Positions 8,632 through 17,504 of a stretch of DNA of 64,000 nt are shown piece after piece (within the stretch, counting starts at the first letter, position 1; every line of letters starts with the position of its first letter). Origin of the DNA: Candidatus Poseidonia sp. (GTDB lineage: Archaea > Thermoplasmatota > Poseidoniia > Poseidoniales > Poseidoniaceae); NCBI GenBank assembly GCA_030829545.1, contig JAURAI010000003.1, positions 1 through 64,000 of the forward strand. Reading direction: 5' to 3'. The position numbers were made by a program, and so were the translations under genes. The notes under the pieces are model-generated. The model did no database searches. It was not told the origin of the DNA and was given only the letters and a program-made list of their open reading frames with translations.

Positions 8632-9483
8632 TCATTCGCTGATGGGTAATTCTTCCACGCTCAAGACATCAATGGACAAGACGCGACGGGTATCCTTGCT
8701 GAAATTACGGCTTGGAATCGGCTGAACACGAACGATGCCGTTCACGCGCACGTAAGCCGGTGCAGTCAAATCGCCAACTAGATCATCACTCACGGTACCA
8801 ATAATTTCGTTTTTTGCTGAACAGTGAATCAGATGGTGGTCCTTGTTATAGGTGATTTGACGCATGCTGATGTCTTGTATATCCTCATATTTGCATTCCT
8901 CAAGAATCATTTTGAAATTCGGACGTGGCGAAAATAGACCCCATGGAACCTCATCATCTCTCATGTAATCTACCGCTTTGAGCAGACAAGGTCGGCACGT
9001 AGACGGGCTTTCTCGCTCGCGTGCACGACGCTGCATTTTCACGACACCCGTGCCACAGTCTTTGCATTCATAGACTGCTTTTTTCAGCCACCCGTACGGA
9101 TGGCTGATATCATTCAATTTGACATCAAGACATACCAAATAATTGCGGTCCCTCATGCGGAGATCATCGACCTGTCTGAGATATTCATCTCCAAACTCGA
9201 TGACGCGTATGACCGGACGCATTCGTACGCCGTATTTGTCAAATTGCTCTTGAAGAACCTGCGTCCCTAGTTGGAGCGTATGGGTTGGGTTTTCGTGGAA
9301 TTCAAGCCCGAGAATCCCTTCCTTTGTAATCAGTGACTGGTGGATGGTGAATCCAAATACCGCATCCGAGGTTCCTTTCAGGTGTTTGATATCGTCGACG
9401 TAATTCGAAGTGATCAGTGTATTCCAACAAGCAAGGACTTGCTGGTCTGTTTCTGTGGGGGCAACTTCATCCTTTGGCGACAT
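8632..9483 (-). CDS. MCM N-terminal domain protein lacking the AAA+ helicase
   Basis: About 283 residues. It matches only the N-terminal half of the replicative helicase MCM: a helical A-domain, then an OB fold with inserted zinc finger (YECKDCGTGVV...STCRPC), then a strand resembling the MCM DxQ/IQE segment (YEDIQDISMRQ). It ends with DDLVGDLTAPAYVRVNGIVRV, matching MCM DDLVDxLxPGDxVxVxGI. The protein stops where the AAA+ domain would begin; there is no Walker A, Walker B or arginine finger. The start ATG at 9483 follows GGGAG; ATG 9543 is an alternative. It could bind single-stranded DNA or modulate the full MCM ring (inference). It is divergent from etfB. Confidence 0.75.
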   Translation of the reverse strand: MSPKDEVAPTETDQQVLACWNTLITSNYVDDIKHLKGTSDAVFGFTIHQSLITKEGILGLEFHENPTHTLQLGTQVLQEQFDKYGVRMRPVIRVIEFGDEYLRQVDDLRMRDRNYLVCLDVKLNDISHPYGWLKKAVYECKDCGTGVVKMQRRARERESPSTCRPCLLKAVDYMRDDEVPWGLFSPRPNFKMILEECKYEDIQDISMRQITYNKDHHLIHCSAKNEIIGTVSDDLVGDLTAPAYVRVNGIVRVQPIPSRNFSKDTRRVLSIDVLSVEELPISE

Positions 9484-9634
9484 GGAATTCTCCCGCTGGT
9501 TGGACGGTTCATAAACATGACCGTTATGACGGTTTCTTGGCATCACAGCCTGGTGGTTTCGGCCATATGATGAAGTGACAAGGTTCATGAATCGAAGGGC
9601 GGTGGTTGGGTTTACTACAACGGAGTTGCTATTC

Positions 9635-10372
9635 ATGACCAACATCATCGTCCTCGTTAAACAAGTTCCCGATACCAATGCAAAGATCACCGTCAACAAC
9701 GGACGAGTGGATTTATCTGCGGTAAAAATGGTCATGAGCCCTTACGACGAATTCGCTGTTGAAACCGCCCTGCGTCACAAAGAAGCGGTTGGTGGCGAGG
9801 TGACTGCCCTAACCGTTGGTGGTCCTGCCACAGAGAAAATTCTCAAGGATGCAAAAGCCATTGGCGTTGACCGTATTGTACGCATCGATTCGAGCGAAGG
9901 TATGGATTCAAACGCCCTCCAAACCGTGCTCTCAAAAGCTGTTCAAGACCTTGGAGCCACCACGGTTTACTGTGGAAAATCTGCTGCAGATACTGGGGCT
10001 GGTTCAACCGGTCCAGGGTTGGCTGAACGACTCGGATGGGCATCGGTTTCAAACATCATTTCTGCTACTTTTGCAGACGTAATTTCAGCTGTCGCCCCAG
10101 GCAGTGGGGGTAATGTGAAACTCAATGTGCCACTTCCCGCAGTGATTTCGTGCGACAAAGGTGATTTCAAGGTCAGAAAACCAAATGTGAAGGGCATCAT
10201 GCAGGCAAAGAAAGCAAGTGTAGAAGTCCATTCTATAGAGGCGCCCGCTTCTTCAGTGACCGTTGTTGAGCAATCCCTTCCTCCTGCCAAACCTGCTGGC
10301 AAATCCTACCAGGGCGGGGCTGCTGCAGCAGAAGTTGCACAACTACTTCGAGACGAAGCCAATGTACTATGA
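9635..10372 (+). CDS. etfB: Electron transfer flavoprotein beta subunit
   Basis: About 245 residues from the ATG at 9635 (MTNIIVLVKQVPDTNAKI); the track start 20 codons upstream lacks family support. KQVPD near the start and MSPYDEFAVETALR are hallmarks of EtfB, as is the TVGGPATEKILKDAKAIGVDR region that binds AMP. CGKSAADTGAGSTGPGLAERLGW is the conserved region before the recognition-loop part. With EtfA it carries electrons from acyl-CoA dehydrogenases such as the glutaryl-CoA dehydrogenase at 4.4-5.6 kb to the quinone pool. etfA starts 11 nt downstream. Confidence 0.92.
   Translation: MTNIIVLVKQVPDTNAKITVNNGRVDLSAVKMVMSPYDEFAVETALRHKEAVGGEVTALTVGGPATEKILKDAKAIGVDRIVRIDSSEGMDSNALQTVLSKAVQDLGATTVYCGKSAADTGAGSTGPGLAERLGWASVSNIISATFADVISAVAPGSGGNVKLNVPLPAVISCDKGDFKVRKPNVKGIMQAKKASVEVHSIEAPASSVTVVEQSLPPAKPAGKSYQGGAAAAEVAQLLRDEANVL
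10232..10239. other. TCTATAGA palindrome, site 2 (inside etfB)
   Basis: Copy of YTCTATAGAR inside etfB, read there as Ser-Ile-Glu (TCT ATA GAG). See findings. Confidence 0.6.
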
Positions 10373-10383
10373 GGTGATGAAAG

Positions 10384-11310
10384 ATGACAGAAACAATTGT
10401 AATTGCAGAAATGACGACAAATGGAGTACACCCCAGCACAGCAGAGCTGATTTCGGCTGCCATGACCTTCGGAGGCGAACCAACACTTGTTGTGCCTTGC
10501 ACCGATGCAGCACATGCCGATTCGGCTGCTGATATGGGTGCTGGAAGTATCCTTGCGGCAAAATCCGATGTCTTCGCCAACTACGATGCTGCAGCTTGGG
10601 CTGCGGCAATCGATGGCGTAGCACCAGCAGGAACGATCATCACCGCAGCCAGCCCTCAATCCAAGGACCTTGCAGCCCGTATCGCTGCAAAGCGTAACAT
10701 CTCGGTCGTTCAAGACGCCGTAAGCATTCAGAACAACACGGTGACGTCTCCCGTTTATTCAGGAAAGGCAATGCAAAGCGTCGCCATCAATGGACCCACT
10801 GTGATTTCCGTGCGTTCAAACATTTTCCCCGCTGCAACTGGAGGGGCAACCAGCGCATCGGTCCTAGATACAACGGGTAACATCGCAACATCCGTTCAAG
10901 AATTCATGGCACGTGCCTCTCAACGCCTCGACGTCTCTGAAGCGAACATCATCATTTCGGGAGGGCGTGGAATGGGCAACCCTGATAATTTCAGCCATCT
11001 CGAAGCGATTGCAGACACAATTGGGGCTGCAGTCGGAGCATCTCGTGCTGCTGTTGACACGTGGGAACAGATTCCCCACTCCATGCAAGTTGGACAAACT
11101 GGGAAAACCGTCAATCCGAACCTCTACATCGCAGTCGGTATATCTGGCGCCATTCAGCACCTTGCTGGCATGCGCTCATCAAAATACATCGTGGCCATCA
11201 ACAAGGATGCAGACGCTCCAATTTTCCAACATGCAGATTATGGAATCGTTGCGACATGGGAAGAAGCGCTTCCAGTGCTTCATGAATCCCTCAAAGCAAT
11301 GATGGGATAA
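10384..11310 (+). CDS. etfA: Electron transfer flavoprotein alpha subunit
   Basis: 308 residues. It forms the FAD-carrying heterodimer with EtfB. The N-terminal domain begins METIVIAE-like (MTETIVIAEMTTNG). The C-terminal FAD domain is clear: ISGGRGMGNPDNF, GAAVGASRAAVDTWEQIPHSMQVGQTGKTVNPNLYIAVGISGAIQHLAGMRSSKYIVAINKDADAPIF. The start codon has a GAGGTGA site just upstream. Its stop codon directly abuts the stop of the convergent metallo-beta-lactamase gene with no spacer. Confidence 0.93.
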   Translation: MTETIVIAEMTTNGVHPSTAELISAAMTFGGEPTLVVPCTDAAHADSAADMGAGSILAAKSDVFANYDAAAWAAAIDGVAPAGTIITAASPQSKDLAARIAAKRNISVVQDAVSIQNNTVTSPVYSGKAMQSVAINGPTVISVRSNIFPAATGGATSASVLDTTGNIATSVQEFMARASQRLDVSEANIIISGGRGMGNPDNFSHLEAIADTIGAAVGASRAAVDTWEQIPHSMQVGQTGKTVNPNLYIAVGISGAIQHLAGMRSSKYIVAINKDADAPIFQHADYGIVATWEEALPVLHESLKAMMG

Positions 11311-12105
11311 TCAAGCGTACTTACCAAAACCATAGATGCCAGAACCTGCATCGTCGCCAACGAATGGATTTGTTTTCCGTTCCTGTCCAATGGTCGTGAG
11401 GGGGCCGTGCCCGGGATGTACGACTGTTTCAAGGTCAAGAGGCCATAACTGTTCATGGATTGAGGAGGCGAGAAGTTCAAAGTCTCCTCCTGATTGTTCA
11501 ATATCAGTTCGCCCAACAGAACCAGCAAAGAGTGTATCACCAACAAAAACATGGTCTGGACCTTCCTCACATCGCACAAGAAGGCAACATCCGCCCAAGG
11601 TATGTCCTGGTGTATGCAATACATCGAGTTGAATGCTACCGAAATCGTAGGTTTTGCCACCTTCAAAGGCAACATCTGCTTTCGCCGGCTCGGGCAGTGC
11701 CATACCGTACCTCAACGCAGACGTTTTGGCCAAAGTTTGGAGAAAGTTGTCATCAGCGTGGAGGTACCAGTCAACCCCATAATGCTCTTTGAGGGAGGGG
11801 ATGAAGCCGCTGTGGTCAAAATGGGCGTGGGTATTGACGAGGGCCACGACTCGGCGTTTTGGGAGTTCACTTCCCTCGCCCGAATCAACCGATTTCGGAC
11901 CGGTTGACCAATCAGGTCCTCTTCCTTCATGTCGGTCAACCCAAGCAATAATTCGTTCGGGTTCATCTCCACCGTCGATGATAATTGTATCTCCAGTTGA
12001 ACGGTCGGTCACCACAGAACAGCGCATTTGGAGAGGCCCAACAAAAAAATGGTCAATCCATGGATTGGTGAGCCCCATAGAGGATGCGAGAAGAGCATCC
12101 TTCAT
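11311..12105 (-). CDS. Metallo-beta-lactamase fold hydrolase (glyoxalase II-like)
   Basis: About 264 residues from the ATG at 12105, whose ATGA overlaps the stop of the upstream propeller-PKD gene, indicating translational coupling. The Zn-binding motif HxHxDH is THAHFDH. Further metal ligands are HTPGHTLGG, the aspartate of FVGDTLFAGSVGR, and HPGHGPLT. This pattern is that of glyoxalase II-type thioesterases and related hydrolases, probably with a binuclear metal site in the cytosol. The substrate is unknown. The coupling to an extracytoplasmic-type propeller gene is unusual and may be simple genome compaction. Confidence 0.85.
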   Translation of the reverse strand: MKDALLASSMGLTNPWIDHFFVGPLQMRCSVVTDRSTGDTIIIDGGDEPERIIAWVDRHEGRGPDWSTGPKSVDSGEGSELPKRRVVALVNTHAHFDHSGFIPSLKEHYGVDWYLHADDNFLQTLAKTSALRYGMALPEPAKADVAFEGGKTYDFGSIQLDVLHTPGHTLGGCCLLVRCEEGPDHVFVGDTLFAGSVGRTDIEQSGGDFELLASSIHEQLWPLDLETVVHPGHGPLTTIGQERKTNPFVGDDAGSGIYGFGKYA

Positions 12106-13730
12106 GAGGTTGAGCCTTGGATGATGTTCACCGTCAATTGATCGGTCGTCCAAGCGCCTTCTTTGTCAACAACACGTAATTCAAACCGATGCGACCCGAT
12201 GGGAAGTTTCAATTTGAGCTGAGGCGAACGAGCAAGTTCCTGTCCACGGTCGTCCAACCATGTCCACGATACGATTTGATTGTGCGGGTCTGATGTGCCA
12301 CGCGCATCGAGCAATACAATGGCAGTTCCATGTTCATCGGCAACGTGCCGTTGGTCATCACCTGCCAGGGCCTGTGGACGATATACATCTTGAACCGGCG
12401 ATGCCATTGAATTCAAGATCATCTCATGAATCCCATCATCTTCAAGAGAATCGTTGGTTAATTCATCGAACAGTTGTTCTGATGATTCAGAAGGTGATTC
12501 TTCGGATGAATCTGTGACATTCTCCTCCATCGCAGCCAATAAGTACGCGAGGTCGTCTCCCGATTCATCTTCATGAGTCATAGCATCTCGTTCATCTTGG
12601 GTGAGATGTGCATAAACATCGGATTGATCATTTGAGTACAGAACCTCAGCACTGACATGCTCGGTATCAGGAGCACTTTCAAACCAGAGGGATAATTCTG
12701 TTTGGTCAACCTCTAACAAATCCGAGCCAAGAGAAAGACGGCCAATAGGTTCCGCATCGGTGTAGTCGTTTTGGTCCTCACCTGCAAAAAAGAGAGTTGA
12801 ATCCCCTTCTTTGAGAGCCAAGTGCGACGGCATGCCTTGATGTTCAACTTTCCAGATGACGCCGTCCAATTTCCCATGGATGTAGAACCATGAAGCAGCC
12901 AAAGTTTGGCCCTGGTGGTGAAGGAGGGAGGTCACTGGATGATTGGTGGCCATAACCAATTCCATTTGGCCACTTTCGAGCAATTCGTAAACTTCGCCAT
13001 TGTCAAAACCAAGGACTGCCCCCAAGGGGTGGTGGCTTGAAGTAAGCATCCGCATACGTAGGTCGCTGCGTTGTATTAATTCTTCACCACTCCATAATTC
13101 AAATTCAATTGCTTCCTCTTCACCAGCAACCAATGCATGCCCTTCTCGTGTCAAAAAGAACAAACCTTGAACAGTTGTACCAATTGAGGTAATGCGTTCG
13201 CCAATCTCGCCTCGTTGTGGGCGTGTCCAAAGTAAATTTGATTCATTAACAGCCACAATCGTTCCATTATGCTGGACGATGTAGAGATGGCTTTTCCCAA
13301 CATGGACCATCGAGCAGTCTTCAAGATGGTGGAGGCGAGTCAGTGATTCAAGTGGACGCTGGTATTGACCAACCAACACAGAACCCATTCCATCGACGAT
13401 AACAATGCGGATACCCCATGAATAGCAAGCCTGAACACCAGCATCTACCGCTTGATGCTCGAGGAATTCACCCCCAACGTCGTGGATTGAAAAACCTTCA
13501 ATCTCATCAGCAATAATAAGTTGGGAACGATGAAAATGAACAGTACTGACCGGATGGGGGTGGTCGATGACCTTGATCGTTTCAAGGCTGTTCTCTTCTG
13601 TGATTGAAGCAAGGATTACCTTTCCCTTGCCTTCACTCCACGCAAGATATTCTCCCTCTTCGCTGATGACGAGGTGGTGGATTTTTTCATCTGGCCGAAC
13701 AAGTGGAGTTACTTGTCGGGTGAAGGTCAT
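12102..13730 (-). CDS. Beta-propeller protein with C-terminal PKD-like domain
   Basis: About 542 residues from the ATG at 13730, preceded by AAGGAG; the track start lies 18 codons upstream. The first 330 or so residues contain propeller-like blades (LVISEEGEYLAWSEGKGKVILASI, LYIVQHNGTIVAVNESNLLWTRP). An acidic Ser/Glu/Asp-rich linker follows (EENVTDSSEESPSESSEQLFDEL). The last 90 residues resemble a PKD/Ig-like domain (IVLLDARGTSDPHNQIVSWTWLDD...GSHRFELRVVDKEGAWTTDQLTVNI). No signal peptide or membrane segment is seen at the chosen start, so the location is unclear. The 3' end overlaps the hydrolase gene as ATGA. Confidence 0.75.
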   Translation of the reverse strand: MTFTRQVTPLVRPDEKIHHLVISEEGEYLAWSEGKGKVILASITEENSLETIKVIDHPHPVSTVHFHRSQLIIADEIEGFSIHDVGGEFLEHQAVDAGVQACYSWGIRIVIVDGMGSVLVGQYQRPLESLTRLHHLEDCSMVHVGKSHLYIVQHNGTIVAVNESNLLWTRPQRGEIGERITSIGTTVQGLFFLTREGHALVAGEEEAIEFELWSGEELIQRSDLRMRMLTSSHHPLGAVLGFDNGEVYELLESGQMELVMATNHPVTSLLHHQGQTLAASWFYIHGKLDGVIWKVEHQGMPSHLALKEGDSTLFFAGEDQNDYTDAEPIGRLSLGSDLLEVDQTELSLWFESAPDTEHVSAEVLYSNDQSDVYAHLTQDERDAMTHEDESGDDLAYLLAAMEENVTDSSEESPSESSEQLFDELTNDSLEDDGIHEMILNSMASPVQDVYRPQALAGDDQRHVADEHGTAIVLLDARGTSDPHNQIVSWTWLDDRGQELARSPQLKLKLPIGSHRFELRVVDKEGAWTTDQLTVNIIQGSTS

Positions 13731-13790
13731 ACTCCTTCTTGTGGGCCTATGGTTGAAAAGCACTCCCCGTAAGTGCGTATTCAAAATGAA

Positions 13791-15332
13791 TCAATTTTCT
13801 TCATCGTTGTGCATGCCGATGACGTCATCGTCCATGTGATTCATTCCTTTTGCACCATCATTGCGCGCCTCATTGAGCCGTTGAAGGTAGGCTGCATCGA
13901 TATCTCCGGTGATGTACTCTCCATCAAAACAACTTGAATCAAATACTGTAATTTCGGGATTTTCCATACGGGTGACATCCACCAAATCCTCAAGTGACTG
14001 GTAGAATAATTTGTCACTTCCAATGGTGGCGCTGATTTCATCGATCGTTTTGCCATCTGCGATGAATTCCTTGACGGCTGGCATATCAATACCGTAGACA
14101 TTGGGGTGGCGAACAGGGGGTGCTGCAGATGCAAAGTAAACCTTGGAGGCTCCAACATCGCGTGCCATCTCAATGATCTGTGCACTAGTTGTGCCACGCA
14201 CAATCGAATCGTCAACGAGGAGAACGTTTTTTCCGAGGAATTCATGTTCAATGGCGTTGAGTTTACGACGTACTGATTTTTCTCGCAATGCCTGTCCTGG
14301 CATGATAAAGGTACGGCCGACGTAGCGGTTTTTCACGAAACCTTCTCGGTAGGGTAAGTCCAGAGCTTTCGCCATCTGTAAGGCCGCTATGCGTCCTGAA
14401 TCTGGGATGGGTATGACCACATCGATGTCATGATCGGGCCATGACTCCAGCAACCGTTCTGCAAGACGTTGTCCTTGATTCCTGCGAGCTTGGTAAACGG
14501 AGATGCCGTCAATGACCGAATCAGGACGAGCAAAATAGACATGTTCAAAGATACACGGTGAGTAAGCGGAAGCTACTGCACATTGACGTGTAAAAAGATG
14601 GCCTGAAGAACTGATGAAAATCGCTTCACCAGGAGCAACATCCCTCACAACTTCAAAGCCGAGCGCAGTGATGGCAACCGATTCACTCGCCACAATGTAT
14701 TCAGTTCCTTCATCGGTGATGCGCTGCCCGTAGATCAGCGGACGAATCCCGTTGGGGTCTCGAAACGCCAACAACCCGTAACCCGCAACAACTGAAACAC
14801 ATGCATAGCCACCTCGAATGTGGTCGTGAACGGCTGAAACCGCTCCAAATACAGTCTCGATATTCATGTGAGGGTCGCCTTCAATCTTCAGCGCCTTGGA
14901 ACGCTGACCGAGTTCAACGGCGAGAATATTAAGCAGCAATTCAGAATCACTTGAGGTGTTGATATGTCGCATGTACTCGTCTCGTAACATCAAAGAGAGT
15001 TCATCAGCATTGGTGAGATTGCCATTATGAGCCAAAGCAATGCCGTAGGGGGAATTCACGTAGAAGGGTTGAGCCTCGGCTCGAGATGATGAACCAGCAG
15101 TTGGGTAGCGGACATGCCCAATACCGACATTTCCTTCTAAACGCATCATGTGGCGCTTGAAAAAAACGTCCGAAACAAGTCCATTGGATTTCCTGAGGCG
15201 GAAATTTCCTCCGGTGTCGGTGAGTATTCCTGCTGCATCTTGACCTCTGTGCTGCAGGACGGTGAGACCGTCATAGAGCAGTTGGTTGACATGATGTCCT
15301 TGACGACCTACAATGCCGATAATGCCGCACAT
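13791..15332 (-). CDS. purF: Amidophosphoribosyltransferase
   Basis: 513 residues. It catalyses the first committed step of purine synthesis: PRPP plus glutamine to phosphoribosylamine. The N-terminal nucleophile is Cys2 (MCGIIGIVG), followed by the Ntn glutaminase domain ([36 protein letters not shown]). The C-terminal phosphoribosyltransferase domain has the PRPP loop [14 protein letters not shown] and [20 protein letters not shown]. The start is an ATG with GAGGCG upstream. No propeptide is present, so Cys2 is exposed after Met removal. The eL37 gene lies upstream in the same direction, an order found in many euryarchaea. Confidence 0.95.
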   Translation of the reverse strand: MCGIIGIVGRQGHHVNQLLYDGLTVLQHRGQDAAGILTDTGGNFRLRKSNGLVSDVFFKRHMMRLEGNVGIGHVRYPTAGSSSRAEAQPFYVNSPYGIALAHNGNLTNADELSLMLRDEYMRHINTSSDSELLLNILAVELGQRSKALKIEGDPHMNIETVFGAVSAVHDHIRGGYACVSVVAGYGLLAFRDPNGIRPLIYGQRITDEGTEYIVASESVAITALGFEVVRDVAPGEAIFISSSGHLFTRQCAVASAYSPCIFEHVYFARPDSVIDGISVYQARRNQGQRLAERLLESWPDHDIDVVIPIPDSGRIAALQMAKALDLPYREGFVKNRYVGRTFIMPGQALREKSVRRKLNAIEHEFLGKNVLLVDDSIVRGTTSAQIIEMARDVGASKVYFASAAPPVRHPNVYGIDMPAVKEFIADGKTIDEISATIGSDKLFYQSLEDLVDVTRMENPEITVFDSSCFDGEYITGDIDAAYLQRLNEARNDGAKGMNHMDDDVIGMHNDEEN

Positions 15333-15390
15333 AGGTTCGCCTCATGTTCACGAGAAGGTGATGCCTTCTTATCGTTGCGATGCCGAAGCG

Positions 15391-15570
15391 TCAGGCCTTG
15401 GGTCGGTGAGACTTCTTTGACCAGTTGTACTTGCGAATGCGAGATGTTTCCCCGTATCCACAGGAGGAGCACACACTTTTTTGCTTGTGATATGCATTAC
15501 GGCCACAGCGTCGGCATCGAATGTGCGTGGTCTTTTGACGTCGACCCATTGATGGAGTACCCTTTGACAT
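15391..15570 (-). CDS. rpl37e: Ribosomal protein eL37 (L37e)
   Basis: 59 residues, just too short for the ORF track. The translation starts [31 protein letters not shown] and continues [22 protein letters not shown], a near-textbook eL37. The zinc ribbon is intact: CRRC and CSSC. It is part of the large ribosomal subunit in archaea and eukaryotes. It lies 58 bp upstream of purF on the same strand. The LSm gene that often accompanies this pair in other euryarchaea is not here; the next gene upstream is a membrane protein. Confidence 0.95.
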   Translation of the reverse strand: MSKGTPSMGRRQKTTHIRCRRCGRNAYHKQKSVCSSCGYGETSRIRKYNWSKKSHRPKA

Positions 15571-15642
15571 GATATCACCTGAACGACTTGGCCACCGACC
15601 ACCCCCTTATGAAATAAGCGGCACGGTTCAAGGGACCAAAAT

Positions 15643-16110
15643 TCACTCTTCCTCAAATTCAAGGCGTGCAGGAGGAGTGTGCATGAGCGATGCGAAAAGC
15701 ATGCCGAGGACGATCAGTGCTGCGATAGCACAGGCAATCACGGTTGTTGAAAAGCGTATGATGTTGGACAATGCTTGAGCGCGCACCGAACCGTTGTCCT
15801 CCATCAGCAAATCGCCCTGCGAAAGGAAAAAGAGAGAGAGAGCGGTTCCAAATAATCCGCAAAGAAGCATGCCAAAGAAGGGCGTCATCGGTCGCTTTCT
15901 CGCATCGCCATAAACAAAGAGAGTGAGCAAAAGAAGGAAGGAAATCATGGTGAAAGAGGTTAACATCGAATTTGCAAATCGAACCAAGGTTCCTTCCCCA
16001 ACACCTGGATGAAGAACGAAGGTCAGGGCGAGGAAAGCGCTTGGAATAACAAGGCTAGCAAGCAAAAGATTGCTGAGCTTGCTGACACCGGTGGGTTCAC
16101 TCATCTTCAT
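15643..16110 (-). CDS. Small multi-pass membrane protein
   Basis: About 155 residues with four hydrophobic segments: LLLASLVIPSAFLALTFVL, MLTSFTMISFLLLLTLFVYG, FGMLLCGLFGTALSLFFL and STTVIACAIAALIVLGMLFASL. The C-terminus is acidic (ARLEFEEE). The start is ATG at 16110 or 16104, both overlapping the end of the upstream seven-TM gene by 11-14 nt, so they are likely co-translated. I do not recognise the family. It ends about 70 bp before the eL37 gene. Confidence 0.7.
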   Translation of the reverse strand: MKMSEPTGVSKLSNLLLASLVIPSAFLALTFVLHPGVGEGTLVRFANSMLTSFTMISFLLLLTLFVYGDARKRPMTPFFGMLLCGLFGTALSLFFLSQGDLLMEDNGSVRAQALSNIIRFSTTVIACAIAALIVLGMLFASLMHTPPARLEFEEE

Positions 16111-16894
16111 TCACCCCCCCTACATGCTTGGCGATGTGCTTTGCAGCCTCCTCCAATTGGTGAGTTGTCGGAGGGTCCAGTTGTTTTGGAAGCGGTTGTT
16201 GTGCTTCATAGATGCTTAAAACCAAAGCGAAAAGGAGGATTGCAAGAGCCGCTCCTACCATCAACCCGAACACATCTGCTCCAGCGAGCCAAAACTCCTC
16301 AGCGAAGTGGGTTGATTCCACATGAGGACCGTCTCGTAGTAGGCCGAGAATAATCAGGAGCGACGTAAACGCAAAGAGCGTCAAAAGAAGACGTTGTTCC
16401 TGGTAACGCTCATCGCCAACGGTCTTGACGATGTAATAGACAACGAAGGATGCAAAGGCTGTAACGACGAGGAGGGTTGGCCAGAAAATGAGCCAGTAAC
16501 GATTGATATCATCTGGATAGGTAGGTGTCAACACCCACCAGTGCATTCCCTCGAACCACAGCATTGCAATCAATACCATGACGAAACCTGCCCGTTTGTC
16601 GCTCTCGGAAAGGCGACCGACCGGCACATGCCCGGAAAAGGCGATGTTGTACAGGCCAACGCCAAGAAGGACCGAAGGACCTAAGATGCTGCCGAGAAAA
16701 TGACCGAAGGAGCTTGAGGGCGAGAACGAGAGCGTCCAGGGAGTAGCGAGAATCGAAAGTGTCCCGACGGTCAGTAAGACCATGCCGAAACGGCGTATGG
16801 GGCTCTGTTTAGAGAAAAACCCGAGCATCAACCCAACAATGATTGCGAGCCCTGCTAACCAGAAGAGGAAGAAGGCTTGGAGGGACTCTTCCAT
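16097..16894 (-). CDS. Predicted seven-transmembrane protein
   Basis: About 265 residues from the ATG at 16894; the track start at 16900 is TTG. Seven hydrophobic helices are visible, the first being FFLFWLAGLAIIVGLMLGF and the last GLMVGAALAILLFALVLSIY. A short cytosolic-looking tail (QLEEAAKHIAKHVGGVNEDE) follows. Tryptophan/His-rich loops occur around helix 4 (MLWFEGMHWWVL). I see no conserved retinal lysine in the last helix, so it is not a rhodopsin. Family and function are unknown. It is translationally overlapped with the four-TM protein downstream. Confidence 0.7.
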   Translation of the reverse strand: MEESLQAFFLFWLAGLAIIVGLMLGFFSKQSPIRRFGMVLLTVGTLSILATPWTLSFSPSSSFGHFLGSILGPSVLLGVGLYNIAFSGHVPVGRLSESDKRAGFVMVLIAMLWFEGMHWWVLTPTYPDDINRYWLIFWPTLLVVTAFASFVVYYIVKTVGDERYQEQRLLLTLFAFTSLLIILGLLRDGPHVESTHFAEEFWLAGADVFGLMVGAALAILLFALVLSIYEAQQPLPKQLDPPTTHQLEEAAKHIAKHVGGVNEDE

Positions 16895-16912
16895 AGCCAA
16901 TGCAGTTCGAAA

Positions 16913-16920
16913 GGACTTAT
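16913..16920 (-). promoter_or_regulatory. Possible TATA box for the membrane-protein pair
   Basis: On the minus strand this reads CTCTATAAG, about 20-25 nt before the ATG at 16894. That would give a leaderless or nearly leaderless transcript, common in archaea. Confidence 0.35.
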
Positions 16921-16980
16921 AGAGAATCCCTTAAACATGAACGCAGTGCTCCATTTACTGACGCAACCATCTGCGGAGGG

Positions 16981-16988
16981 CATAAATA
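16981..16988 (+). promoter_or_regulatory. TATA box of the ribosomal/translation cluster
   Basis: GGGCATAAATACC has CATAAATA, a good archaeal TATA element, 36-43 nt upstream of the eL42 start at 17024. Transcription would start near 17010 and leave a short leader. It probably drives eL42-eS27-aIF2a-Nop10. Confidence 0.55.
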
Positions 16989-17023
16989 CCCGACCCTAGT
17001 GGGCTGAATGCTTAGGTGTTCAC

Positions 17024-17308
17024 ATGGTCAAGCGTCCTCGTCAAGTCAAGCGTTACAGCCCTTCAGCGGGCAAGCACACAATGCATACCGTTGAGCGTGT
17101 CAAGAAGAGGCGAGCCTCTGAACTGCGCTGGGGTCAACGACGATTCCGTCGTGTCATGGCTGGATACCGTGGTTTCCCACGTCCAAAACCCGACGGTCGT
17201 GAAAAACCTACCAAGCGTGTGAACATTCTTTACCGATGCACCGAAACCGGAAAGGCGCATTATGCACCGTGCAAGCGGGCAAAGAAGTTCGAACTGGTTG
17301 ACAAGTGA
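17024..17308 (+). CDS. rpl44e: Ribosomal protein eL42 (L44e), degenerate zinc ribbon
   Basis: 94 residues of the large subunit, near the E site in archaeal and eukaryotic ribosomes. RASELRWGQRRFRRVMAGYRGFPRPKPDGREKPTKRVNILYRCT...RAKKFEL is the eL42 signature. Usual family members carry a CxxC near residue 12 (YCPYCxKHT) and a second CxxC (YRCxxCGKAH). Here the first reads YSPSAGKHT and the second YRCTETGKAH, so three of four zinc ligands are absent. It heads the conserved block eL42-eS27-aIF2a-Nop10-PAC2. Confidence 0.93.
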   Translation: MVKRPRQVKRYSPSAGKHTMHTVERVKKRRASELRWGQRRFRRVMAGYRGFPRPKPDGREKPTKRVNILYRCTETGKAHYAPCKRAKKFELVDK

Positions 17309-17318
17309 GGTGTGAAAG

Positions 17319-17489
17319 ATGAAAAACAATTTTCTCAAAGTAAATTGCCGTGACTGTGGCAGCGAATCAATGATTTATTCCCGCGCCACCACTGTGATCA
17401 CCTGCGATGTTTGCAGTGCAACCCTCACCAAACCATCAGGTGGAAAGGCTGAACTGATCGGCTGCACAGTTGTTGAAACACTCGAATAA
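17319..17489 (+). CDS. rps27e: Ribosomal protein eS27 (S27e)
   Basis: 56 residues, below the ORF-track cut-off. The translation MKNNFLKVNCRDCGSESMIYSRATTVITCDVCSATLTKPSGGKAEL matches archaeal eS27. The zinc ribbon is complete (CRDC and CDVC). The start ATG lies 10 nt after the eL42 stop, and the stop lies 15 nt before the aIF2-alpha gene, so it is part of the same transcript. Confidence 0.95.
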   Translation: MKNNFLKVNCRDCGSESMIYSRATTVITCDVCSATLTKPSGGKAELIGCTVVETLE

Positions 17490-17504
17490 GGAGGCTGAGC
17501 CTCC

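Noticed and set aside
16097-16894. Seven-TM protein as a proteorhodopsin
   Set aside because: No DxxxT/lysine retinal-binding pattern in the third and last helices.
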